A DNA stretch of 64,000 nt, taken from Patiria miniata. Taxonomy: Eukaryota; Echinodermata; Asteroidea; Valvatida; Asterinidae. The DNA lies in NCBI RefSeq assembly GCF_015706575.1, contig NW_024037055.1, forward strand, positions 10,702,262 to 10,766,261, read 5' to 3'. Positions 20,701 through 32,700 of this stretch are shown piece after piece. The notes under the pieces are model-generated. The model saw nothing but the letters and a program-made list of their open reading frames with translations, was not told the origin of the DNA and searched no databases. The position numbers and the translations under genes were made by a program. Positions within the stretch are counted from its first letter, which is position 1. Every line of letters starts with the position of its first letter.

Positions 20701-23700
20701 GGTCTTGTTGAGAGAAAACTAATCTAATATCTTACTGTTCCTGACAAAAAAAACGAAAAACCCTGGCTGTTTACTTCCTTTTGTGGCATACGTATACGTT
20801 ATTCCAGCCTTAAGTAAATCTCCTTCTTGGACAAGGTTTTCCCCCCAACTTGTGTCCAAGATATCGGACAAAAAGTACTGTATACATGTGCTCACAAGTA
20901 CTACTTCTAGCACAAATACACGAGTGTTGACTTTGTCCTGCACTGCCCCACGCTGCACGCAATGCACCAGTTTTGTACACGTACATGCACTTGACATGCA
21001 TCAGGCAGTGCTGCCTGCTCACAAGTAAACTCCCAGAACAACTGACAAAACTGTGGTAATTTGATTATTAATCTAAAACAATACTGGGTGGTTTTTCAGT
21101 GTAAATTAGCCCTTATATTTGTCAAACAGATGAACACACATGCATTTTAATAAACATTTTCAATGTTGCGACGTGTGCGACTGGAATCACAACTGGCACC
21201 CAAACAGCTCAATTTTTGAGAGTCAAAATGTTGACACCCGAAATTCGTTTTAGCAAGAATAGCACAAAAACGGCAATTTTTAAAAGTATGGTTGTGTGCC
21301 GGGTGTTTATATTCTACTTTTAAATGCCCTTTCCAACCAATATCATTTTGCCAGATTAATGTGTGTGGCTAACTGCAGGATGTGAATACGTATACATGTA
21401 GGTAAGAATACAATTGAGAATTTTGAAAGGCCATGCATACAAAACAAGCATCTCTTTCTCTACCTATGGTCAGAGGCTATGATTACATGTTTAATCATGA
21501 ATCAAAAGTACATTGTTCACTTGGGAAGTTATGTTGTTGTTGTTGTTGTTGTTTCTTTTTGGGAACATAGAGACCAACACTTTTAGTAGCAATTTCAAAA
21601 TATTTTTACTTCGTAGTGGATCTGTAATCCAACCGTTAAAGGGAAGATACAACATTTGTAAACATGAAAAATCGAAATGATCAAATTAGAACAAAATACC
21701 TTACTGGATTGTTACTGTTAGGGAATGACAGTCTTAAGCATCCTGTAAAATCGTAGCTCCTGCCGACATTTTCAAGAAAATTGTAGTTTTCCAACGCTGG
21801 TCGGCCAACCAGCGTTGGAAAAAACTGGCTTTTTTTCAAAAACTGCTCCCACTTTTTATATTTGGTTATTCCGCATTTTCTTTGCAATTGATTACACACC
21901 TGTGAAGGGGTACAAGCCTGCTAGACTGATTCTCTGACCTAACAATTCCCCAAAGTCTATAAATTGCTCCGTTTCATCTTAAGTGTGGTCAGCGAACCAG
22001 ACTTCAAGAACATGATAGGTTTTCTTGGTTCCTCCAGCATCTACAAGCCCAAAACGTGATACATTTATTTTGCTATAACATACTAATCCTCCAAATTCAT
22101 TTATTTCTAAAAATCGCAGCAAAAGCAAATGTTGAACATTCCCTTTAAAAAAAGACAGACCCAAATTGACCACTAGTTGCCCTATGCTCCTTGATCAAGA
22201 GCCCTTTCTTACCCGGCTTACTCGTTCATCCCCAAAGCTGTAGTACATCATGCGTGGGCAGCCCACATGCGATGCAGTCATCCACTGGATCAATGACTTC
22301 AGCTGGGGATCACCGCCAAAGGCCCCGCAGCCCCAGTTGCCTGTTGAGATTGGCCTCTGGCCTGCTGGCCCCACTGCTCACAAGAAAGATTCAGTAAGTA
22401 TTGAAAGTTCTTACATATTTGGAAGAAATTAGAAGACTCATGACATGAATTTCACTTTAAAACATATTTTCTGAAAATATTCTTGCTGCTGAAGTGTGTG
22501 AAAATAATGGACAGTATTTTGGTTTAAAATTAAATTTAAAAAATCACTTTTTTTTAAGACCATGCATTTATCTAGCAACTACCGGTAGGGGCACTGTTGA
22601 TATCGATATGCATCATGGTTTTAAAAGAAAGGGTAGGATAGCGAAAGCTATTTTCCTCACAAAATTTCATCTCCCTCATAAATGTCTTTTTAAAGAGTAT
22701 TTAATTGTATATGAACTTTACAAATTCAGCACAATGCCAAAACTAATAACAAATTAAGAAAATGACACATTACGCAATTTTGATGTTAAGTTCGATTACG
22801 GTTGGCCCTACATTACTATAATGTTTGAACTACATAAATGTTGTTGCGATTCCGAGCAAACAGCATAGTTGGCAACCCAGCAACCCCAAATAGTTGTATC
22901 AGGCCTTATCCTTGAGGTATGTGCATCAGTGCCTCACCTTCTTCATCACGTTCTTGCTCAACTCTTTTTATGTCCCTCAGCAAATTGGGCAGGTCAGCAA
23001 AAGCCTTTTGGATGACCTGATGGCCAGTGGTAGATGCAAACTCCTCCAGTCTGAGATTCTTGTTGCTCATTCGCACATCATCAACAGCTTCCTCAAGAGA
23101 GGAGTGTTCATTCTCTGAATAGACAGTGCCCATTTCAAAATTCCCAGCATTGACTTGAGCGTGTACCGGTACATGCAGATGCTCCTCTCGGTAAATCGTG
23201 AGCGCTGCCTCAATTATTGAGTTTGCCAGGTTGGAAGCCATGGTCATCAGGTCCTGCTCTGAAGGGTGGCATGGAGATTGGTCTTTGACTGCATCCTGCT
23301 GCACAATCTCATCTTCTTGTTCAACAGAATGTATGGCTTCTGACCATGGCTCGCCGTATAGCTGAACAAATACATCAGATACGACTTGGACGGAGTAACG
23401 GTCAGCTAGCATTTCCAGGGAGTGCCTTGATGTTGCAGTGTTCTCATCAGGCTGGGCTCTGGCACTTCCTCGTTGCAGCTCCATTGTGAAGTCAGCAAAG
23501 TCCTCCTTCTGCTTTTTGGATGACTTCTCCTCAGCTTCTGCCATCCTCTTGATCTCTTGAGCAAAGAAGGCCAGGCTCTCCTCAGTACGGCTAGGCCTTT
23601 TTCCCATTGGATCAATGTTACCAATCTTCAGTAGGTCCTCGGTGAAGCAGTCCATGCTGGACCGATTGGAGCTGTTAGGTATGGAGCCCCTAGGACTGGA

Positions 23701-26700
23701 GGTTCGGCGGGAGCTCGAGCTACTGGTGGTCTGGGCACTCCCTCCAAGGAGTTTCATGGATTCAGGCAGCGTCCGTGCAACCAGCTGCTCAGCGCACTCC
23801 CTGATGCGAGCCTCTCGAGACTGGCTGCTCTCTGTGCCCGACGAATCAACAGACAGTCGCTTGTCTCCAAAGTAAAGTGGCTCCTCAATGGCTGGCTGTT
23901 CCGAGATGGTCACCAGGGACTTATCAATGGATTGAGAGGTGTGCACGCTGGCCTCAAGTTCCACTGGATCTGTTGGGGATGGCGGCGGAGTGCTGGGGTC
24001 TTCATGGTGCCGGCCCCTGCTGCTCACAAGATTCCGATTTTGTAATGCATGTAGGGACTCGTTAAAGACTTCCCCGACCAATCTCTCGGCAAAGTTATTG
24101 GCTGTACAGGGTCTTTGATGCCCCTCTTGACTTACAGCATCATGAATACTGCTTGGAAGCGTATTTCCATTCTTGACATCTTCCTGGGCGAGAGTTAGGT
24201 ACTTGTAGTCGCTAGCCTCATTATTATTATTAAGAGGATTTCCGACATTATCTTTCACATCAGATGACAGAGGGATTGTTTCCTTTTTCTGGTTGCCATT
24301 CAGATCCTTGATAGCCTTCTCTTGGAGAATTTGCTGCAGCTGCTGGAAGGCAGAAGACATGACATCCTCTGCCAAACCATCCAGGCTGAATTTGGAAACT
24401 CTTACGTACTCCGACAAAGATGGGCTGCTACTGACATCACCGCTGGTGAGTATGTCAAAGGAACCTGAGCGATCTCTTGCCATGGACATCTCAGAGTGGA
24501 TTTCGCTGAAGTCCAAGGAATCATTGGAGATGGTGGTCGGGATACCTGAGCGGATGTTGAAATGCTTGTGCAGTGTTGCCAGTGCATCATGCATGATATC
24601 AGCAGCCAAAACTTCAGTGGAGAAAGCCTGGTTTGGATGCCGTTGTCGATATCCCAAGTCAACATCCCCGTTGAGCTTGACAAAGCTGTCAGATGACTGG
24701 CCAGAGGCAGAAGAGATGACACTGTAGTCAGCAAGGGAACCTTTGCTGCTGCGAGACTCACCACTGTGGGACTCTGTCATGTGCTGGGGCTCGCTATGCT
24801 TTTGTGGTGAGGTGAGAGTGGTACTGCTCTCACTCAACCCGATGTCATTCAGTGCAGTGCCAAATGCTGCATTATCAATGACCTGTATAAGCTCTGATGG
24901 TTCATCTCTGTTGTGCTCCTTATCATAGCCAGCATCTGACTCATCAGGGATTTGCTGCTCATTGGTCTCCTTGACCACAACAACAGCATTTGAGATGATA
25001 TTGTTTACCAACATCTCAGCATGAAGCTCAAGGTTTTCATCTTGCAAGGTTGCATCTCCTTCCCCATCCTCTTCAGTGACTCCAACCCCCTGACTTCCAG
25101 CTTCTTCAAATCTGTTTGCTCCTGCCTCTTTCAGGACGTCCTGGACAAGCCCTGTAGCATAGCTTTCCAGTGCTGGAAGCTCTCCTGGGATTCCTGGTAA
25201 CTCCATCTGGCTGACCTCATCAACAGGGGTGGAGTTGTTGGACATCATCAGCACTGTGCTGAGGGAATTCTGGCTGGATTCATCACGGGGAAGGCTGGGC
25301 CTTTGGAAGGAGCCTGTGACGTCCTTGATGGCAATGTCTGTGATGGCTCGGCTTAGGGAGCTTCCAAATGCCTGAAGCGTGGAGTTGGAGAAAGACTCAC
25401 CTAAAAATTTCAACCAAAATGAAGCCTTTTTTACAAATGGTTTCTCTGGTAAGAACCACCTGTAATAATGCAATAGCAATGGAACATTGGTGTAGCCATT
25501 TGTTTGTTTTCCATAAGCGAGCAAGCTAGCATGCCAATTGCTGGTCTGACTGCTTTATACCGCTCTGTGTAACCAAACAAATGCGCATAACAGAGTCCAA
25601 GGCCCAACTTCACATGGCATGCTAAGCACAAAAGCTGTGGAATGCAGTAATCAGTTTAAAACTTGTCATAACCAATGCAGTATATGATCTGTATGGCATT
25701 TGGGCTAGTATCCTATTTTCCAAAGAAAACTTGGTTGTCTTATAACATTCATGTGCTTGTAATGCCTTTCAAGTATACAACAAGGAACTGAAACTTACAA
25801 CTGTGATCATCCCCAGAAGAAGCCGTCTCAAAATCAGCACCATCTGTTGACACTAGGGATTGGTCCAGTGCGTCATGGTAGCTGCCACTGTCCACCTCCT
25901 CTTGGCCAATAGAAACACTAGTCTCTACGGAAGCCTTTGGGTAGCAGAAGCCCACGTAGGCCTTGTTTAACTCGCGGAAGATGTGCTCTGGTTTGTACTG
26001 GTTCTGCAGGTAGCCTGACCACGGCATGGCGTCAATTGCAATGAGAGTGTTGATCAGGTCACCACATTCATTTTTCTGAAGAATAAGTACAAAATGACAT
26101 CAGAGAAATACTTGCTTCTTTGTATATCATGTTTACTTTTTCCAAAGACACAAAATTATGATGGAACAAAATTATGCTGACACAACATGGAAGGTCTAAA
26201 AAAAAAATTAAAGTTCCTTTTGCAAACAGAAAAAAAAATACAATGCATGAACATTCCTTGTTAATCCTTTTATTTGTATTCATATTTACTGTGTGAATAC
26301 TTGCGATGATAAAAATTGTTTGAACCAGCTTCAATATGGTTACAGTAGATTTAACTGTGAAAATGGAGTTCTTTACAATGACACATTAACAATATACCTA
26401 AACTATTATGACTAGAGTTACTTAACTGTCCTCATGATTTGTGCCACAAAAAGACAAATTGTTTTCAGCAATGCTGCAACTCAGCTTCCATACACTGAAT
26501 TCAATATACAGCAAATGCACTACCCTTGGGTTTAAAGCAGGAATGATATGGTCAGATATTTAGGAAAACATTATGTTTCAAGGCCAAGGGTATGGCAGGG
26601 CGAAGATAAACTACAGTGGAATGTCCCTATACCTAACACCACTATACCGAACATTTGGCTATACCGAACATTGTCCTTGGCTTCCAATTTTTGTGTACAA

Positions 26701-29700
26701 AACGTAACATTGTTGTTGAAAAATGTTAATAGAAGAGCGACAAGTGCCTGTTATTTTCCCAAGGAATAGAAGGGGAAAGCCACCCATTGCTGTATGTAGT
26801 AAGCTCAAAAACTTTGCAATTACATAATTCAATAGAAGGCACATGTGCAGGGTGAAGTTCTGAAGGGTGCTTTTCATTGAAAAGTGAGTATCGGAGCACC
26901 AGCAGCTTAAAACGTTTTTGTGGATCCCGCAATGTTCGTTATAGCGGCGTTCCAATGTATTGCCAAAAGAAATTGACGCTGCTCCTTGCGTGTCAACATT
27001 AAGTGTTATGTTATTACAGTTAAATCCTGGTTAACCAAGTCCAAATCCGCATGCTGCCTTTCTGTTTGTTTGGGTAGTAAGGCCATGTACATGTATTTGG
27101 CCTAGTGAGATGGGGCTGCTTTCCCTTTGTCATTTTGAGGTAGGGCTGTGTCTACATGGTGAAGTTGAGCTGCTTTGGCTTTGTCTTTCAGAGTAGATGC
27201 AGTTGTTGACCTCCACGTGGTGAGCCCTGTCAACTGACTTCTGTCAGGCGAATAACAACAACAGAGATATCAGAAGCAGAATCAGAATCATCTACAGCAA
27301 TTTCCCGTACCGTCAAGCAAGTACATCCTCAATAATGCAACCTCAGCTGCCGCAGCCAACCTGGAGCATGCGCCCTTTTCAGGGTGGTCACTTACAAGTG
27401 TCATACGGGCCGGCATCTCCCTATTGCAGTTGAATGTTGAAGGCCAAACAAAGGCCAAGATTATTGTCATCGAGCACCTGACACAGACCCACAAAGTCAG
27501 TGTTATCCTCTTCCAAGAGACCCACTTCAGCAACTCCTCCCTCCTGAAGGTCCCAGGTTACACCTTGGCAGCCTACACTAAGAGTAATACCCATGGAATT
27601 GCAACGTTTGTAAACAACACAGCAAAAAGGGCAGCAATTGCAGTGTGTCCTCCAGATTTGGAAGTGGAGTGGGCAGCAACGAAAGTTGAAGGCATCACTG
27701 TCTTCAATGTCTACGTATCACCTCCCTCCAGACTTCATGGAGACTCCTTCCCCTCCTATGGCCCTCTTTGCATGTATGCCGGAGACTTCAACTGTCATAG
27801 CACAACATCAGGATACCGCTCAACCAATCAAGATGGTACAACCCTGGAAGACTGGGCCTCGGCCACTGGCATCTACCTCCTCTATGACTCTAAGCAGCCT
27901 GGCAGCTTCCATTCTGGCCGTTGGAACACCACCTCCAACCCGGATCTGGCTTTTGTAAACCCGAATGGTCCTCTTTTTCACCGTACCATCCTTGATCAGT
28001 TTCCAAGATCACAACACAGACCATCCTTGATCATCCCCGACAACCCAATCAAACCTGTCCCAACCAAACCCGTTAAAAGGTGGAACTTTCGCAAGGCCAG
28101 ATGGGACAATTTCACAAGCCTTGTAGATGCTGGGGTTTGACAACATACCCTACCCCACCCCCAACAACCTAGATACAGCCTACTCAGCACTCCACAGACT
28201 TCTCATTGAGGCGACGAAGAAGGCTATTCCTCATGGACACTAACGCAGATACATCCCTGCATGGGATGAAGAGTGTGATGCATGCTACGATGCCTTTCTC
28301 CAAGCTGAACCAGGCGAAGATACAGCTACAAAGGCTACAGACCTGACAAACTGCCTTGACAAAAAGCGCAGAAATCATTGGGAAGAGACAGTCCAGGGAA
28401 TCGACTTCACACACTCCAGTAGAATAGCCTGGAAAACCTTCAACCATCTTACTGGCCGAAGTACTCGCCCCAAGCACTGTACTGTCACTGGTAACTCTAT
28501 CGCTCCTCGCCAATGGACACTTGAAAGATGCAGACAAGAATCACACACGCACCTGCAAAGCATTGTAGAGAGTGCCTCACGGACAGGTTTGCGTCAAAGG
28601 CCTAGGCAAACTCCGATCACCCTCTGCACTAGCTGATCCAAGATACACAAGGTAAGGTTTGGCTGCTTTGTCTTCTCTTGTCGGGATTGACAGGGGAGCC
28701 ATGGATTTGGCTTGGTAAGGTTTGGCTGCTTTGGCTTTACTTGTCGGGATGGACAGGGGAGCCATGGATTTCACTCGGTAAGGTTTGGCTGCTTTGGCTT
28801 TGCTTGTCAGGATGGATAGGGGAGCCATGGATTTCGCTCGGTAACGTTTGGCTGCTTTGGCTTTGCCTGTCGGGATTGACAGGGGAGCCATGGATTTGGC
28901 TTGGTAAGGTTTGGCTGCTTAGGCTTTGCCTGTCGGGAAAGACAGGGGAGCCATGGATTTGGCTCGGTAAGGTTCGGCTGCTTTGGCTTTGCCTGTCGGG
29001 ATGGACAGGGGAGCCATGGATTTGGCTTGGTAAGGTTTGGCTGCTTTGGCTTTGCCTGTCGGGATTGACAGGGGAGCCATGGATTTCGCTTGGTAAGGTT
29101 TGGCTGCTTTTGCTTTGCCTGTCGGGATTGACAGGGGAGCCATGGATTTGGCTTGGTAAGGTTTGGCTGCTTAGGCTTTGCCTGTCGGGAAAGACAGGGG
29201 AGCCATGGATTTGGCTCGGTAAGGTTTGTCTGCTTTGGCTTTGCCTGTCGGGATAGACAGGGGAGCCATGGATTTGGCTTGGTAAGGTTTGGCTGCTTTG
29301 GCTTTGCCTGTCGGGATGGACAGGGAGCCATGGATGTGGCTCGGTAAGGTTTGGCTGATTTTGGCTTTGCCTGTCGGGATGGTCGGGTAAGCCATGAATT
29401 TGGCTCAGTAAGGTTTGGTTGACTTTGGCTTAGCTTGTCAGGATGGAGAGGGGAGCCATGGATTTCGCTCGGTAAGGTTTGACTGCTTTGGCTTTGCCTG
29501 TCGGGATTGACAGGGGAGTCGTGGATTTGGCTCGGTAAGGTTTGGCTGCTTTGGCTTTGCCTGTTGGGATGGACAGGGGAGCCATGGATTTGGCTCGGTA
29601 AGGTTTGGATGCTTTGGCTTTGCCTGTCGGGATTGACAGGGGAGCCATGGGTTTGGCTCGGTAAGGTTTGGCTGCTTTGGCTTTGCCTGTCGGGATGGAC

Positions 29701-32700
29701 AGGGGAGCCATGGATTTGGCTCAGTAAGGTTTGGCTTCTTTGGCTTTGCTTGTCGGGATTGACAGGGGAGCCATGGATTTGGCTCGGTAAGGTTTGGCTG
29801 CTTTGGCTTTGCCTGTCGGGAAGGACAGGGGAGTCATGGTTTTGGCTCGGTAAGGTTTGGCTGCTTTGGCTTTGCTTGTCGGGAAGGACAGGGGAGCCAT
29901 GGATTTCGCTCGGTAAGGTTTGGCTGCTTTTGCTTTACTTGTCGGGATGGACAGGGGAGCCATGGATTTCACTCGGTAAGGTTTGGCTGGTTTGGCTTTG
30001 CTTGTCGGGATGAACAGGGGAGCAATGGATTTCGCTCGGTAAGGTTTGGCTGCTTTGGCTTTGCCTGTCGGGATTGACAGGGGAGCCATGAATTTGGCTT
30101 GGTAAGGTTTGGCTGCTTTGGCTTTGCCTGTCGGGATTTACAGGGGAGCTATGGATTTGGCTCAGTAAGGTTTGGCTGCTTTGGCTTTGCCTGTCGGGAT
30201 TGACAGGGGAGCCATGGATTTGGCTCGGTAATGTTTGGCTGCTTTGGCTTTGCCTGTCGGGATGGACAGGGGAGCTATGGATTTGGGTCGGTAAGGTTTG
30301 GCTGCTTTGGCTTTGCCTGTAGGGGTGGACAGGGGAGCCATGGATTTGGCTCGGTAAGGTTTGGCTGATTTTGGCTTTGCCTGTCGGGATGGTCGGGTAA
30401 GCCATGAATTTGGCTCAGTAAGGTTTGGTTGACTTTGGCTTAGCTTGTCAGGATGGAGAGGGGAGCCATGGATTTGGGCCGTTAAGGTTTGGCTGCTTTG
30501 GCTTTGCTTGTCGGGACGGACAGGGGGGGGCCTGGATTTGGCGTGGTGAGGTTGGGCTGCTTTGGCTTTGCCTGTAGGGGTGGACAGGGGAGCCATGGAT
30601 TTGGATCAGTAAGGTTTGGCTGATTTTGGCTTTGCCTGTCTGGATGGTCGGGTAAGCCATGGATTTGGCTCAGTAAGGTTTGGTTGACTTTGGTTTAGCT
30701 TGTCAGGATGGAGAGGGGAGCCATAGATTTGGCTTGTAAAGGTTTGGCTGCTTTGGCTTTGCCTGTCAGGAAGGACAGAGAAGCCATGGATTTGGCTTGG
30801 TAAGGTTTGGCTGCTTTGGCTTTGCTTGTCAGGATGGAAGGGGGGGGGCCATGGATTTGGGCCGGTAAGGTTTGGCTGCTTTGGCTTTGCCTGTTGGGAT
30901 GGACAGGGGGGCCCATGGATTTGGCTCGGTAAGGTTTGGCTGCTTTGGCTTTGCCTGTCGGGATGGTCGGGTAAGCCATGGATTTGGCTCGGTAAGGTTG
31001 GGCTTCTTTGGCTTTGCTTGTCGGGATGGACAGGGGAGCCATGGATTTGGGCCGGTAAGGTTTGGCTGCTTTGGCTTTGCCTGTCGGGATTGAGAGGGGA
31101 GCCATGGATTTTGCTGGGTAAGGTTTGGTTGCTTTGGCTTTGCCTGTCGGGATTGACAGGGGAGCCATGGATTTGGCTCGGTAAGGTTGATTGCTTTGGC
31201 TCTGCCTGTCGGGATTGACAGGGGAGTCATGGATTTGGTTCGGTAAGGTTCGGCTGCTTTGGCTTTGCCTGTCGGGATGGACAGGGGAGCTATGGATTTG
31301 GGTCGGTAAGGTTTGGCTGCTTTGGCTTTGCCTGTAGGGGTTGACAGGGGAGCCATGGATTTGGCTCGGTAAGGTTTGGCTGATTTTGGCTTTGCCTGTC
31401 GGGATGGTCGGGTAAGCCATGAATTTGGCTCAGTAAGGTTTGGTTGACTTTGGCTTAGCTTGTCAGGATGGAGAGGGGATCCATGGATTTGGGCCGGAAA
31501 GGTTTGGCTGCTTTGGCTTTGCTTGTCGGGATGGACAGGGGGGGGGCATGGATTTGGCGTGGTGAGGTTGGGCTGCTTTGGCTTTGCCTGTAGGGGTGGA
31601 CAGGGGAGCCATGGATTTGGATCAGTAAGGTTTGGCTGATTTTGGCTTTGCCTGTCTGGATGCCATGGATTTGGCTCAGTAAGGTTTGGTTGACTTTGGT
31701 TTAGCTTGTCAGGATGGAGAGGGGAGCCATAGATTTGGCTTGTAAAGGTTTGGCTGCTTTGGCTTTGCCTGTCAGGAAGGACAGGGGAGCCATGGATTTG
31801 GCTTGGTAAGGTTTGGCTGCTTTGGCTTTGCTTGTCAGGATGGAAGGAGGGGCCATGGATTTGGGCCGGTAAGGTTTGGCTGCTTTGGCTTTGCCTGTTG
31901 GGATGGACAGGGGGGCCCATGGATTTGGCTTGGTAAGGTTTGGCGGCTTTGTCTTTGCTTGTTGGGAAGGACAGGGGGACATGGATTTGGCTCGGTAAGG
32001 TTTGGCTGCTAAAAAATATGACCCCCTCCAAAAACAAAAACCTACAGAAAACCAAATTTATAACAAATATGAGGGGAAAATTCACAATACAGAAAGGCTG
32101 ATGTTGGTGTGCATGCAACTGCTTTATCGGCAGTACATCCATTTTAGACATTGCCAAACAGCATTCAATTTGCACTAGGTGATGCAGACTCTGCAGTTTT
32201 TACATTTTTTAAGGCTATTTCAGTTGAATTTTAAAATTATTGGCAAGGCTTTTGACTTGCATTTATTTTTGTGTGGTATAACTTGTACACATCGAAGAAT
32301 AGATGATTAACTTCTGGACAACAAATATGCAGGAAGTCAATTCTGAAGTTAAACACAGCCTGTGACTTGGGACAGGATGACTTTGGATTGACTTGTGATG
32401 GACTTTGAGGACCTATGATGGACTTGACCAAACCTCGCACTATCCTCACCTTTGCATAGTCCTTGTGATCTCCAGTGAACTTGAGGGTGCTACTGTAGCC
32501 TGAGTATTCTGAGAACTGTTCAAAGCCTGTGACAACTACTGCCTCGTTGTCTTGCAAGCTCTCTGTGAAGAGTAGCGAAGCCAGGAGCTCGGGGCAGGTG
32601 CTGAAACGTATCTCCTCCTGCTGACGGCCAGCAAGTAGTATGCTGCCGCCAAGAAATCTGTTGGCAAAATCAACCTGCGGAGAAAAGTTTCCCATATGAA

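Noticed and set aside
23406-24928. Several ORFs of 60-144 codons opposite or out of frame to PARG exon 7
   Set aside because: They are shadows of the GC-richer exon and show no family features.
28645-32008. CRISPR-like regular repetition
   Set aside because: Units are directly joined with no unique spacers, and the setting is an animal intron.
28678-32175. Long ORFs on both strands (up to 448 codons) with 21-residue Pro/Gln or Trp/Leu-rich repeats
   Set aside because: They follow from a 63-bp tandem repeat whose length is a multiple of three. Several frames are open at once, and no start, splice or homology supports a protein.
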